In this document: piece after piece, positions 41,000-52,590 of the stretch
Layout: every line of letters starts with the position of its first letter
Numbering within the stretch: the first letter of the stretch is position 1
Source: Pyropia haitanensis
Lineage: Eukaryota; Rhodophyta; Bangiophyceae; Bangiales; Bangiaceae
Assembly (NCBI GenBank): GCA_008729055.1
Contig: SDUX01000007.1
Coordinates: 3,912,090 to 3,976,089, forward strand
DNA: 64,000 bases
Direction of reading: 5' to 3'
Notes under the pieces: generated by a model
Told to the model about the DNA's origin: nothing
Databases searched by the model: none
What the model saw: only the letters and a program-made list of their open reading frames with translations
Position numbers and translations under genes: made by a program

Positions 41000-43969
41000 A
41001 TGGATGAGGCAGAGTCCCATCGGCTGGCGGGCAACGCGGCCTACCAGCAGGCGGACTGGCCCACCGCCCTCACCGCCTACACGGCGGGGGTGCGGGCGCG
41101 GGAGGCGGCGGGGGCCCCCCCCGACCGGCGGCTGTTCTCCAACCGCTGCGCCGCGTGGATGGCGCAGGCCAAGTCCCTCGCCGCCGCCGCGGACGTGCTC
41201 GCGGCGGACGGGCGGCCAGACGGGGAGCTCCGCCGGGAGGCGGCCGAGGCGGCCAGCCGCGCCGTGCGGGACGCGACGCGGTGCGTCAAGACGGACGGGC
41301 GGTGGTCCAAGAGCTGGCACCGGCTGTACACGGCGCTCGTCGCGGCGGGCCGGGACGATGACGCGGTGGAGGCGCTGGTCAGGGGCTGCGCCGCCTGCCC
41401 GGGTGACCCCGACCTGTTTCGCGCCGCCGCAGAGGCGGGCGTCGACGTGAGTGGCGACGGCGGCGGCGGCGGCCGCGGCGCGCCGGGCGGGCGGGATGGC
41501 AGCGACGCGTCGGGGGGCGGCGGCGGCGGCAGCGGCAGCGGCGCGAGCGACGGCGGCGGTAGCGGCGGGGCGGCCGGCTCGGACGGCCCCCGCTCGTCGC
41601 TCGCCTACTCGGAGCAGCACTTCCCCGGCGACGCGGCGCGGCTGACCGCCAACGCCGCGTTTGCGCGCGGCGACTGGGACGGCGCCATCGCGTCGTACAC
41701 GGCGGCGATTATGGCGGCGCGGCGGGTTCGGGCGGCGCCCGACCGGCGGGCCCTCTCCAACCGCTCCGCCGCGCACCTGCGCAAGGCGATCGCCACGGAC
41801 GACGCGCTCATGTTCCAGTACGCAGTTGACGATGCGGAGGCGTGCGTGGCGGCCGAGCCGCACTGGCCAAAGGCGTGGTTCCGCCTCGGCGCCGCGTACT
41901 TTGAGGATGGCCGGCCGGCCAAGGCGCGCGACGTCTTTGCGCGTGGTCTGCGCTGGGCGCCGGGTGATGGGGACCTGATTGAGGGTATCCGCGAGGCGGA
42001 GCGCGTCATCCAGGATGAGGGGGAGGAGACCGACTATGAGCCCGAAGACGAGGATGATGGGGAGGTTGCGGGCGGCGGTGACGGCGCGCCCGACAGGACT
42101 CTGGCGGCCGGCAGGCCGCCCGTGTCTGCCCCGGCAAATGGCGGAGTGACGGCCAAGGGTAAGGACGCGGACGCGGCAAGACGTGGCGTGCCGTTGGTGC
42201 CGCCCGCCGCGGGGTCCGAGTCGCCACTGTCGCCCGCGGCTGGTGCGATGGGCGTTGGCCGTGGCATGGACGCGACGGGCTGGGATAGTGACACGGAGCT
42301 GGAGGCGTCGTTGACAGAGCCCACCAAGCAGCGGCCGCCGCACCCCGATACCACTGCAGGCGATGCGCGGGCACAGGGGGAGACGCGGCCCGACTTGCCA
42401 CGCAACGCCAGTAGTGGGCGCCCCCCACGAAGCTGGCGGCTGCGGCGGGGGCCGCCGGGCAGCAGCGCGGCGGGCAGCTCGGCGGGGAGCGACAGTATGG
42501 GCGGCAGCAACAGCAGCCGCGGCTGGGCCGACGGCGCGCCCGGCGCGTCGTCGCGGCGTGCGGCAGAGGTGGACGCCGCGTCGGACGATGAGAGCTTTGT
42601 TGATGAGCGCGAGGCGGACGGGCCTCACGGGCGGCCTGGCAGCAATGACGGCTTTACGTACGCGTCACGGCCGGGGGCGGCGTCGGCGACGGGGGCGGCG
42701 GCGGGCACCCGCGGTGGCGACGCGCCGTCGCGGGTGGTGGTGGAGACGGAGCTGTACGACGTGCTCGGGGTGGACCCGTCGGCCAACGGGGCGGTCATCA
42801 AGAAGGCGTACTATCTGCGGGCCAAGGAGTGCCACCCGGACCGTCACCCCGACGACCCCGAGGCGACGGCCAAGTTCCAGGCCCTCGGCGACGCGTACCA
42901 GGTGCTCTCCAACGAGCAGACGCGGGCCACGTATGACCGGGCGGGCCGGTCGGGGCTGACGGCGTCTGCGTTTGAGGCGGTCGACCCGTCCACCTTGTTT
43001 GCCATGGTCTTTGGGTCGGACCAGTTTACGCACCTGATTGGGGAGCTGCAGCTGGCGTCGCTGGCGACGCACGTGGACGACGCCGGCAACGCGCCATCGG
43101 AGCTGACCATGACCCGCCTGCAGCGGCAACGCGTCGGCCGCCTGGCGGCCGTCCTCGTCGACGCGCTGCAGCCGTGGACCAATGGCGACAGTGACGCCTT
43201 TCGCGCGTGGGCGGTGGAGGAGGCGCACCGGCTGTCGGCGGCCAACTTTGGCTCCGCCCTCCTCCACGTCATTGGCTACGTCTACGCCCGCAAAGCCAAC
43301 ATTGCGCTCGGCAAGTCGAGCCTGCTCGGCCTGCCCGGCCTGTGGAAGGCGGTCAGCTACTCGACGCACAAGCTCAACTCGCAGGTGCGCGCCACGTCGG
43401 CCGCGTCGCGGGTGCTGCACTCGCAACGGCGGCTGCACGATCGGGTGGCGGAGCTCAACCGGTCGGGGCGGGCCATCACGTCCGCCGAGGCGCACCGGAT
43501 TGCGTGCTCCATGACGGAAAAGGCGGTGGAGCTGTTTTGGAAGATGTCGGTCATTGACATCCAAGACACGCTCGACGCGGTCGCCGACACGGTGCTGGCG
43601 GGGGACGACCTGCCGCCGATGGCGGCGCCCGCGCGGGACGCGCTGCTGGCAGAGCGCGCGCGCGGCCTCAAGGCGTTTGGTAAGATCCTCATGGCGGGCA
43701 GCGAGGCGTCGGTGTCGGTCAATGCGGGGCAGCAGCGGCGTCGGCGGGGCGCCGCCGCGTCGTCCAGGGGCGGTGCTGACGGCGCCGGTGAGGGGGGGGG
43801 GGGCGGCGGGAGGGCAAACGGGGCGCCGCCGCCACCGCCGCCGCGAAAGGAGTACCGGGAGGAGGCAGAGCGGCAACGACCGACGTCGCCGCCGTCTGGG
43901 CACAATAGGGGAGCGGCAAACGGGTCGTACAGGCAGGGCCGGGAGCGGCCAGCCGCACCAGTTGGCTGA
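41000..43969 (+). CDS. TPR-DnaJ-DnaJX co-chaperone
   Basis: A 989-residue, intron-free Hsp70 co-chaperone. ATG 41000 has the context CACCATGGA. Residues 1-120 form a first TPR block (SHRLAGNAAYQQADWPTALT). Residues about 195-320 form a second (LTANAAFARGDWDGAIASYT, SNRSAAHLRKA), separated by a Gly/Ser linker. Residues 330-580 are acidic and disordered. The J domain is at about 580-645 with the Hsp70-activating HPD at 612-614. A DnaJ-X-type helical domain follows (about 650-900: VFGSDQFTHLIGELQLA, CSMTEKAVELFWKMSVIDIQDTL), as in yeast Caj1/Djp1 and plant relatives. The tail is Gly/Arg-rich. Clamp-type TPRs commonly bind Hsp70/Hsp90 C-termini. Whether it acts in the cytosol or on peroxisomes, as for Djp1, cannot be told; no targeting signal is seen. 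Confidence 0.92.
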   Translation: MDEAESHRLAGNAAYQQADWPTALTAYTAGVRAREAAGAPPDRRLFSNRCAAWMAQAKSLAAAADVLAADGRPDGELRREAAEAASRAVRDATRCVKTDGRWSKSWHRLYTALVAAGRDDDAVEALVRGCAACPGDPDLFRAAAEAGVDVSGDGGGGGRGAPGGRDGSDASGGGGGGSGSGASDGGGSGGAAGSDGPRSSLAYSEQHFPGDAARLTANAAFARGDWDGAIASYTAAIMAARRVRAAPDRRALSNRSAAHLRKAIATDDALMFQYAVDDAEACVAAEPHWPKAWFRLGAAYFEDGRPAKARDVFARGLRWAPGDGDLIEGIREAERVIQDEGEETDYEPEDEDDGEVAGGGDGAPDRTLAAGRPPVSAPANGGVTAKGKDADAARRGVPLVPPAAGSESPLSPAAGAMGVGRGMDATGWDSDTELEASLTEPTKQRPPHPDTTAGDARAQGETRPDLPRNASSGRPPRSWRLRRGPPGSSAAGSSAGSDSMGGSNSSRGWADGAPGASSRRAAEVDAASDDESFVDEREADGPHGRPGSNDGFTYASRPGAASATGAAAGTRGGDAPSRVVVETELYDVLGVDPSANGAVIKKAYYLRAKECHPDRHPDDPEATAKFQALGDAYQVLSNEQTRATYDRAGRSGLTASAFEAVDPSTLFAMVFGSDQFTHLIGELQLASLATHVDDAGNAPSELTMTRLQRQRVGRLAAVLVDALQPWTNGDSDAFRAWAVEEAHRLSAANFGSALLHVIGYVYARKANIALGKSSLLGLPGLWKAVSYSTHKLNSQVRATSAASRVLHSQRRLHDRVAELNRSGRAITSAEAHRIACSMTEKAVELFWKMSVIDIQDTLDAVADTVLAGDDLPPMAAPARDALLAERARGLKAFGKILMAGSEASVSVNAGQQRRRRGAAASSRGGADGAGEGGGGGGRANGAPPPPPPRKEYREEAERQRPTSPPSGHNRGAANGSYRQGRERPAAPVG

Positions 43970-44508
43970 GCCCCCGCTGGTCTGGAAGGCTTGTGCTACC
44001 CACCCAGCCTGGTCAAGGTGCTGGTTTTTTTTTCTTCTCTCCATCAAGCAGTGGGGGTGTCCTCCTTCCCACCGCTTTTTGTTGTTTCACTTTGTGAGGT
44101 GCGTGTTTTTATGTGAGACAGACGAGCTGCTACGTCACAGCTCCCGCCACTGCCGCTCAGGCCGCTGTTGGTGTTGGTGACCAGGCTGGAGCCGATAACC
44201 CGAGCTCCGAAGCTGCAGCCAACAACAGCGCGAGCTCCAATGCTCTAGCCAACAACAGCCCGAGCTCCGCGCCACCGCAAGTCACGGCTGTCGCTAGCCC
44301 GGAGCTGTGAGTCCACGCTCGCCTTGAAGAGCTTCTCCTCTGACGGCAGGCCCCACATTCGCTTGGCAGCTTCAACGGGCGGGGTGGTGCCACCTCACGG
44401 CGCGCCCGGGAGGCGCCAGCAGGCGGAGGTCAGGGAGCGTAGGGAGTAGCGTGCCTCGAAGACGAGGACCTCGTCGCCTGTTGCATGTGTTCCCTCGGGC
44501 CCGTCAAT
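43970..44508. other. Intergenic, 3' flank of the chaperone gene
   Basis: T-rich just after the stop (44020-44110), then a 30-bp tandem repeat at 44201. A 65-codon frame spans the repeat (44113-44310) but has no other support. Confidence 0.5.
44201..44273 (+). repeat. 30-bp tandem repeat, 2.4 copies
   Basis: Units begin at 44201, 44231 and 44261 with CGAGCTCC and share AGCCAACAACAGC. The period keeps frame, giving an Asn/Ser-Ala repeat in the small plus-strand frame 44113-44310. Confidence 0.8.
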
Positions 44509-44515
44509 TATATAA
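44509..44515 (+). promoter_or_regulatory. TATA box upstream of the RibD-like gene
   Basis: TATATAA in an AT-richer island (44500-44640), about 325 bases before the ATG at 44835 and on the same strand. Confidence 0.45.
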
Positions 44516-44834
44516 CCACATGTCATTGCATTGAAGATTCGTCGACCGAACATAGACCAACCCATTGTATGTATGTAAATACACATCATGTACACAAATA
44601 ATGAGTGCTCATGTCAACCAACGTTGATCGAATTTTGTGTTCATATGCATTCGTCGCAGCCCAGCTCTGCTGCTTCGATACCGTGGCGTGGAGACCGGTA
44701 CGTACACCGCCTGGGCGTCTCCCCCTACTGCCAAGGTGTAGCATGACAACCTGTACCCCGCCTTTGCGCCTGCCCCTCTGAACGGGAGTGGCGTGGCGGT
44801 GACCCACATTCCCTCGGCGGCTCCCCTCTGTACC

Positions 44835-45659
44835 ATGGCCGCTGCGGCCTTTGCCGTAGCCGCCATCAGCCGTGTCGGTCGTGCCATCCCCGCCTGCCGT
44901 CCTCACCAGCCGCCGCAGCACGCTCCCACCATCCCGGCGGCACGTCGCCGGTCTCGCTCCCGCGCCGCGGCCGTGCCAACCATGGCCAGCTCCGACGCAG
45001 CGGAAGCTTCCCGCGCCAGGCCGCCCCCGCTCCCCGCCCGAGCCGCCGCGGCCGTCTACATTGCCTCGAGTATCGACGGGTACATTGCAGGCCCCGGCGG
45101 CTCCCTCGCCTTCCTCGACCCGTTCAACACGCCCGACCGCGTCGACCCCGCGACGGGCGAAAAGGACGACCTCGGCCACACCGCGTTTACCGCGACCATC
45201 GACGCGCTCGTCATGGGCCGCAGCACCTACGACGCGGTCGCCGCGATGGACTGCGACTGGCCTTACGGGGACCTGCGGGTGGTCGTCCTGACCAGCCGCC
45301 CGCTGTCGCCGCCCGCGCCGGCCCCGACGGTGGGCGTCGCGGCGGGCGACCCCGCGGCGCTGCTGGAGCGGCTCGCCGCGGAGGGCGTCTGGCGGGTGTG
45401 GGTGGACGGCGGGGTGACCGTGTCGCGCTTCCTCGCCGCGGGCCTCGTGTCGTCCATGATCCTCACAACCGTGCCGGTGGTTCTTGGCGGCGGGGTGCCC
45501 CTGTTTCGCAGCGCCCCGGGGGGGGGCCCGCTGCCGGCAGGCGGCGAACGCTGGGCGCTCACCGCATGCCGCTCCCTTCCCGACGGAATCGTGCAGCGCA
45601 CGTACGAACGGCAGGGGGCGGGGGAGGGGTCGGGAGGGGGGGACGCCCAGCCGCGCTGA
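44835..45659 (+). CDS. RibD C-terminal / DHFR-like reductase domain protein, probably organellar
   Basis: A 274-residue protein from the ATG at 44835. The first 65 residues (MAAAAFAVAA.., Arg/Ala/Pro-rich, nearly no acidic residues) look like a plastid or mitochondrial transit peptide; a second ATG lies at 44982. The rest is a complete RibD_C/DHFR-like fold: VYIASSIDGYIAG, then DPFNTPD, ALVMGRSTYDAV, VVVLTSRPL, a helix-strand pair ending VWVDGGVTVSRFLAAGLV, and SMILTTVPVVLGGGVPLF. The bacterial YwjB/YyaP group shares this pattern and binds NADPH, but its substrate is generally unknown. It lacks the deaminase half of riboflavin enzyme RibD, so a role in riboflavin synthesis is not implied. No intron. 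Confidence 0.85.
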   Translation: MAAAAFAVAAISRVGRAIPACRPHQPPQHAPTIPAARRRSRSRAAAVPTMASSDAAEASRARPPPLPARAAAAVYIASSIDGYIAGPGGSLAFLDPFNTPDRVDPATGEKDDLGHTAFTATIDALVMGRSTYDAVAAMDCDWPYGDLRVVVLTSRPLSPPAPAPTVGVAAGDPAALLERLAAEGVWRVWVDGGVTVSRFLAAGLVSSMILTTVPVVLGGGVPLFRSAPGGGPLPAGGERWALTACRSLPDGIVQRTYERQGAGEGSGGGDAQPR

Positions 45660-48454
45660 CCCCCGTGCATTCGGACGGCGGTGGACGGGTAAATCAGGGG
45701 GGGGGTGGTTGCAACGGCTGCGCTTCCGTCGGGACCGTCTGGCGGGGGGAGGTTGACAGCGCCCCCAACTTGCCTTCGGTCAGGGACGAACGAGGTAGCG
45801 GTGCATGCGCCTCGTCCCCTCTCGTTGCGGTTATATCCTATCCAAGCCCGGAACCGCCCCCCCCCCAGCGAGGCGCCAGTGGCTGGGACGCGCGCGCGCG
45901 CCCCGCCGTTTGCGGGCGAGGCCGGCATCGCCGCACGACGGCAGCGGCACGGGCGGCCACAACCTGCCGGCGGCCGCTGGGCCCCTGCCCGGCGGCAGCG
46001 CCGGGCGGACGGCCGTCGGGGCGCTCCTCCGCTGTGGCCGTCCCTACCCGCGCCGTGAAAACTAACTGGTGGAGGGCGGGGTTGGCCAGACAGCGCGATG
46101 CCAGACCATGCCGGTTGCGTGAGCCCCCGCGCCACCAAACATCACCCGCAACCGACGACACGCGGCCGCGGAGAGAGGCCAGCGGCACACTGCGCCGCTG
46201 TGACTCTGGACACTCGCCACCATCAGCGCGTTGATGTTATCTGTTGATGTGCGTGATTATAAATACCAGCGACGACTGCCATGTATACTTATGTACGCCA
46301 CATGTCAATTTCTATCAAGATTTCTTCCCTACTGGTTCTCCATGGCCCTCCCCAGTGCCCACCGTGGATGCCGTCGGTGGACCGTTGGGTCCACCGCAGA
46401 CCAGCTCGTGCTGCCGCTGTGCCGCCAAGGCGACACCACCTCGCGGTACGTACCGCCAGCGCTGTCGCACCGTCCGCCTCTGAGCCGCCACGCACCTCCC
46501 GTCTCCGCCGTGCACCCGATCTGCGTCCAGTACTGTACCCCCGACCGCGTGGCCGGCCGCCACCAGCAGTGGGCGCCCTCCTCCCCCACCCAATCCTGTC
46601 CATCCGCACAGATGGGTGGTGGATGAATCCCAAGAATAGCGCCTTTCCGGCCACTGTCGTCGATGCGAGCGCGTGGGGCTGGCCGCCGTCGCCGCCGGCC
46701 GGGCGACGCCGCGTGGGCCCACCGCGGGGGTCGTGGTCGGCGCTCGCCCCCCCCTCCCACCGCACTGCGCGCCCCGCCCGCCGTCGCCGCGCGTCACGGA
46801 GCGCGCCGGCACCCGCACAACGTTGCGCACACCCCCGCTGGGCTCGCGTCGGCCGCGGCTGCGCGCGCGCACGCCGTGCGCCTCGTGTCTCTCCACTCCT
46901 CCACCCGCGCGCCGCCCGCCGCCGTCGTCACACCCGCGCTCCCCACCCCCACACTCGCGGGACCGTGCGTCGGCGCGTGTCGGTCGGGGTGTGTGGTTGC
47001 GCGTCCCGGCCGCCGCGGGGCGGCGGCCACGGGGACGGCTGACGCGCGGCGGCGGCGGCGGCGGATCCCGCCGCCGCCGCGGCCGGCCGACGCGGCCCCG
47101 CTGGCCCGCGCGGTATCCCGTGTATCCCGTCCTTGTTCCGCGTCGGGGCGGTGTTGGCCCAGTGTGGGGGACGGACCCCCCCCGGCGGGGGCGCGTGCGC
47201 CACGCGGTGACGCGGGCCGCCAGCGCGCCGCCCAGCCGCCGGCGGTTACCCCCCCCCCCCCCCCGCCAGCCACAGCGGCCCGCGACGGCGCGCCGGCCGC
47301 GGCCCCCCCCCTCGGCCGGCGGCGTGCGCCACTCGGATGGGACCCCGACGCCGCACCAGACCGACGCGGGGGAGGCGGCGGCGCGTCGGCGCGGCCGCCG
47401 CGGCGGCGCGTGGATCTGGTCGTCGCCGCCCCCCACCGGCGGGGGGGGGGGGGCCACGCCGCCGGCGGCGGCGCGCCGCCGCGGCGGCCAACCCGCCCCG
47501 CCGGCGCGGCCGACGTTGCCGCCGCGCCGCCGACGGCAGCGTGTCAACAGTGTATGCGGGGGGGGGGGCCCCCGCCCGAGGGGGGGACCCCCGATGGCCG
47601 AGCGAGGGGGGGGCGTCGCCGGCGGCCGTCCGACCACACCGCCGCTGGCCGCCGCCGCCGCGTGTCGTCCCCCCCCCCCCCCCGCGCCCTCCCCCCCCCC
47701 CCCCCCCCCGCCAATCCTCCAATACTCGGTGCCTCGTGCCGGCGCGCGGCGTCGGCACCCGCCGGCGGCGGCCGTGTCTCCTCCTCCCCCCCCCCACCCG
47801 CCGGCGGCGGTGGTGACCAGCCGCCGCGCGTTGCCACGCGGCGGCCGCCGCCGCAGTGGGGTGGGCGGTGGTGGTGGGCGCGTCGCGGCGTCCGCGCGGG
47901 CGTGGTGGCCGTCTCCCCCCCCCCCCGCCCGCGGCCGCGGCGGACGCGCGGCCGGCGTGGGCGCGCACGCCGGCGCGCCGCCCTTTTTTTTTTTTGGTCG
48001 GGTCCGTGTGTTCCCCCGCGCGTGCGCGCGCACACCGCCGTCGGCGGGACTGCGCACCGCCGCGCGCCGCCGCGCCCGCGGGACTGCCGCGGCACACGGG
48101 TCGGCCGGTGGGGGTGGTGGGGTGGGGGGGGTGGGGGGGGGGGTTGCACGCCGCCGGCGGCGATCCCCCGCTGGTATCCGCGGCGCCGCGGCGGCGGCCG
48201 GGCGATGCGCGGCCGCCCCCGGCCGACGGTGGGACTCTGGCGGTGGCCGCCGGCGCGTCGGCGCTGCGGGGTGCGCGCGACCCCCCCTATCACCGCCGCT
48301 GGTGGACGCGGTCGCCGCGGCGGTCGCGGTGGCGGCTCCCGCCCCACGCCTTGTCCGTCTTGTCTTGCTGCGACGGTACGGGCGGAGCCGGTCGCGCCCC
48401 GTGTTTTGTCCGGCGCGTGTGGGGGGGGGCCCACGCGGCGACCGCCGCCCCACC
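45660..48454. other. Intergenic, GC-rich, no gene supported
   Basis: 45660-46230 is GC-rich with no gene. 46240-46330 is AT-richer and holds TATAAATA at 46258-46265 facing plus, with only short unrecognised frames after it. 46660-48450 is Pro/Arg/Gly low complexity with many G and C runs; large frames on both strands here mirror each other and are not credible genes. Confidence 0.55.
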
Positions 48455-49059
48455 ATGGGCGCCCTCGAGGCGTTTCGCGACTGCCGCGCCGCCGGCCGCC
48501 CCGTCGTTGTCGTCTTTTACCGCGGCGAGTGGTCCCACTTTTGCCGCCGCTGGCTCCGCCGCTGGTTCTCCGTCCGCGCCCTCGCCAAGCGCCTCGCCGT
48601 CGCGGACGCGGCGCTGCTCTTTGTGTCCGCCCAATCCCAAGGCAAGGCCGAGGTGTGCGCCGAGGCGGCGGCGCGGTCGCTCCCGCCCCAGGTGTCGTTT
48701 TACGGCGACGACACGCACGCGCTCGCGTCCGCGCTGTCCGCGTCGACGCCCGACTTTGCCGTCCACATTACGCTGCCGGCGCGCCCGGCAGCGCTGCCGT
48801 GGCGGTACGAGCACGGCATGGCCGAGCCGGCGGTGCTCGCACTCGCCGCCGACGGCACCGTCGCGTACGCGTGGGCGCTCGTGCCGACGCTCCGCAACGC
48901 GCACGGCCGGCTGGAGCGGCCCGACCCGCACGGCGTGTGGGACTATGTGGAGCGGCGGCTCGACCGCGCCCGCGCCGCGGCGGAGCGGGCGGGCCGCGCC
49001 GCGGCGGTCGCCGCGACGCCCCGCCTGCGGGCGGATGTGGAGGGGGGGGGGGGGGCGCC

Positions 49060-49090
<31 letters not shown>

Positions 49091-49227
49091 CGGCGACGGC
49101 GGCGGCGGCTATGACTACGACGCCGCCGGCGGCGGCGGCGGCGGTGGAGTCGCTAGAGGTGGGGGGGGGGGGGGGGGCGGCAGCAGCGGCAGCTGCAACG
49201 CCGTCGCACCCCACACGGGGTACACCA

Positions 49228-49283
<56 letters not shown>

Positions 49284-49447
49284 GACCGTGGCGGCTCGGC
49301 GGCGGCCGCCACATGGGCGGCCGCCGTTGAGCGCGGCGGCCGCGACGCGGCCGCGCCCTTCCGGCCGGCCGCCAACAACGCCGCGACGGCGGCGGCGGTC
49401 GCGGCGGCGACCGCGGCGTACATGGAGGCGGCCCGCGCGCAGGCCGG

Positions 49448-49478
<31 letters not shown>

Positions 49479-50002
49479 GCGGCGGCGGGGGGGGGGGGGG
49501 GGGGGGGGGGCGCCGACCCGCCCACCGCCGCCGCCGCCGCGGCGGATATCAATGACGCGGTGACCAAGGCGGCGATCCTTGCCGCCGCCGCCGCGGCGGC
49601 GGACGCGCTCGCGCCGGTTGGGGGGACCGGTGGGGGTGGGGGTGGGGGTGGGGGTGCCGCCGCCGCCGGTGGTGGTGGTGGTGGTGGTGGTGGTGGGGGG
49701 GGGGGGCCGCCCCGCCCGGCGGCGGCTCGGCGGTATCGGCAGCGGCGGCGGCGGCGGCGGCGGCGGCGGCCGCCGCCGCCTCTGCCGGCGACGGCGGCGC
49801 GGAGGAGCGGCACCTCCGCTCCCTCAGCTACCTCCGCGCGCAGCAGGCGGCCCAAGCGGACCTGCAGGCGCAGCTCGCGGCGCTGCAGCACCGCATCGCC
49901 GCCGCCGCCGCCGCCGCCGAGCCGCCGCCGCCGCCGCCGCCGCCCGCAGCGGCGTGGGAGCCCCGCCGGCCAACGCCGGCCGCGACGGCGGCGGCGGCAG
50001 CA

Positions 50003-50033
<31 letters not shown>

Positions 50034-50316
50034 GCGTGCCGCCGCCGCCGCCGCCACGGTCGCCGCCGCCGCCACGGCGGGCGTACGGCCCGCCGGCGGG
50101 CAGGGGCGGCGCGGACGAGGCCGCCCGCGCGGGCGGCGGCGGCGACGCGCCGCCGGCGGCGGCGGCGGCGCTCCCCCTCCCACCGCCCGTGGCGGCACCC
50201 GCCACCGCCGCGGCGCCGCCCGACCGCGGCGCGGTCCTTGTTGGCGGCACCGTCGTGGGCGCGCCGCCGTCGCCGTCGGCGACCGCCGCGGCCGTGTGCA
50301 GCCGCCGCGGCGAGTG

Positions 50317-50360
<44 letters not shown>

Positions 50361-51266
50361 GGGCGCCGGCCGCGTCGTCCCCGTCGGGGGGTCACCACCA
50401 CCGCTCCCGCCGGGGCGGGCGGTCCAAGCTCCGCCCGCCGCCGTCGTCGCCTCCGGCGGTGGCCGTTGCGGATACGGTGCGCGCGTGGGAGGCCACCGCG
50501 GGGGGGGGGGACCGCGGGGGGGACCGCCCGCTGCCGTCGGCGGCGGTGTTGGACGGCGGCACCCCCTCGCCGCCGCCGCCGCCGCCGCTGCCGGTGGCGG
50601 CGGCGGCGGCGGCCGACGCGGCGGCCGCCCGCGGGGACGCGGGCGTCGTCGACGCGCTGGCGGCACCCGCCCCCCCCGCGCCCGCGCCGCCCGTCCGCCG
50701 CTCGTACGAGGCGCTCCGGTGCAGCGTCGCGTCGCTCAACGCGTCGCGCTCACGCTCGGCGGCGGCGGCGGCGGCGGCTGCCGCCGACGCGGCGGTCGCG
50801 GCGGCAGAGGCGGGCGGCGGCGGCGCGACGGCGACGGGTACGGGCAGCAGCCGTGGGAGTGGCGGCGGTGGCCGCCGCCGGCCGCGGTCCAAGGCCAAGA
50901 CGACGACCTTTGCCGACGCGCCGGCGGTCGCCATCCCGCCGCCGCCGCCGCTGGTACAGCCGCCGCCGCTGCCGCCGCAGCCGCCGCCCGTCGTCCTCGA
51001 GGTGGTCATTGACAGTGAGGCGGACGGCGGGCCCGCCGCCGGCGGCGGCGGCACGTCGGCAACCGCCGCCGCCGCCGCGGCCGACGCGGCCGACGCGGCG
51101 ACGGCCGCCGACGCGGTGTCCGCCTGGGCCGCCGCGGCGGTGTCGACGCTCGCCGGCGGCGGCGCGGACAGCGCCACCGAGGCCGACGATGACGACGACG
51201 ACGCCGCCGCCGCCGCCGCCGCCGCCACCGCCGCCGCCGACGCGGTGCCGGCGGCGGCGGCCGCCC

Positions 51267-51303
<37 letters not shown>

Positions 51304-51713
51304 GGCGGGGAGCCCGCCGCGGGCGCGGGCCGTGACGGGCACCCCCCCCCCCCCCCCCGGCCACCACCCCCCGGCGGCTGGCCGGCGGCCGCCACGCGGC
51401 CGACGACATGGCCCTGCCGAGCCGGTCGGCCAAGGCCCGGTCGGGCAGCACCGTCGGCGACGCGCGCGCGTCGGTCGCGCGCAAGATGCTCACGTTTCAC
51501 GGCTTCCAGCGGCCGCCCGCCGGGCGGCTGGGCGAGCCCGCCGCCGCCGCCGCGGGTGGCGGTGGCGGCGGCGTTGCCGCCGCCGCGGGGGGCGGCGTCG
51601 CGCATGGCGCCGCCGCCGCCGCCGTGCCGCCAACCGCGGCCGCCGCCGCCGCCACCGTGCCGCCGGCCACGTCGCGCGGCCGCCGCGCCGCGACGGCCGC
51701 GGCGGCGACGGCT

Positions 51714-51745
<32 letters not shown>

Positions 51746-52540
51746 GGGCGGCACGCGGCGGGGGGGGGGGGGCGCAGCCGCCCCGAGCTGCCGCCGTCGG
51801 TGCTCGCGCGGTTCGCGCGGATGGGCCGCAAGGCGCGCGGCGGCCGTGCCGCCGCCGCCGCTGCCGCCGCCGCCGCTGCCGCCAGAGGCGGGGGGGGGGG
51901 GGGGGGGGCCAGCAGCAGCGGCAGCAGCGGTGGGGGCGGCGGCGGCCGCCGCGGTGCCGAGACGGCCGCCGCCGCCTCTGCCGCCGCGGCGGCAACGGCG
52001 GTGGCGGTGGCGCCGCCGCCGCCGCCGCCACCGCCGCCGCCGCCCGCAACGGTCGCGGCGGCGGTGCTGGCGGCGGAGCCGCCGCCGCTCGCCGACGCCG
52101 CCCGCTTCCGCCCGACCGCCCATGGTGGTCCGCACGGGCCGGCCGGCGGCGGTGGCGGCGGCGGCGGCGTCGGCGGCGGCGGCGCGGCGGCCGCGGCGGC
52201 GGGCCGCGGCGGCGCCGCGGCGGGCAGCCTGGATGGCGGGCCGAGCCGGGTGGCGGCCGCGGCCGGCGGGGGCGGCCGCAAGCACAGCCGCGCGGGGGAC
52301 TGGCGTGGCCGGCGGCCGCCGCCGCGGCGGTCGCCAACGTATGATGAAGGGTCGTGCGGGGGGGCAGCGGACGCGTGGCGGGGGGGGGGAGCCGGCCTCG
52401 TCAAGCGGCTGACGGTGCGGAGCAGCTCGGCGGCGGCGACGGCGACGCCCGCCGGCGGGTGGGGGGCGGGGGGAGGGGCGGCCGTCGACGCGGGCGCAGA
52501 GGCGGTCGCGGCGGCGGGCGCGGCGGGCGGGGGTGTGGTG

Positions 52541-52590
<50 letters not shown>

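Noticed and set aside
46315..48456. A 713-codon minus-strand gene
   Set aside because: Low-complexity Arg/Pro/Gly throughout, mirrored by equally long plus-strand frames, with no domain or start context.
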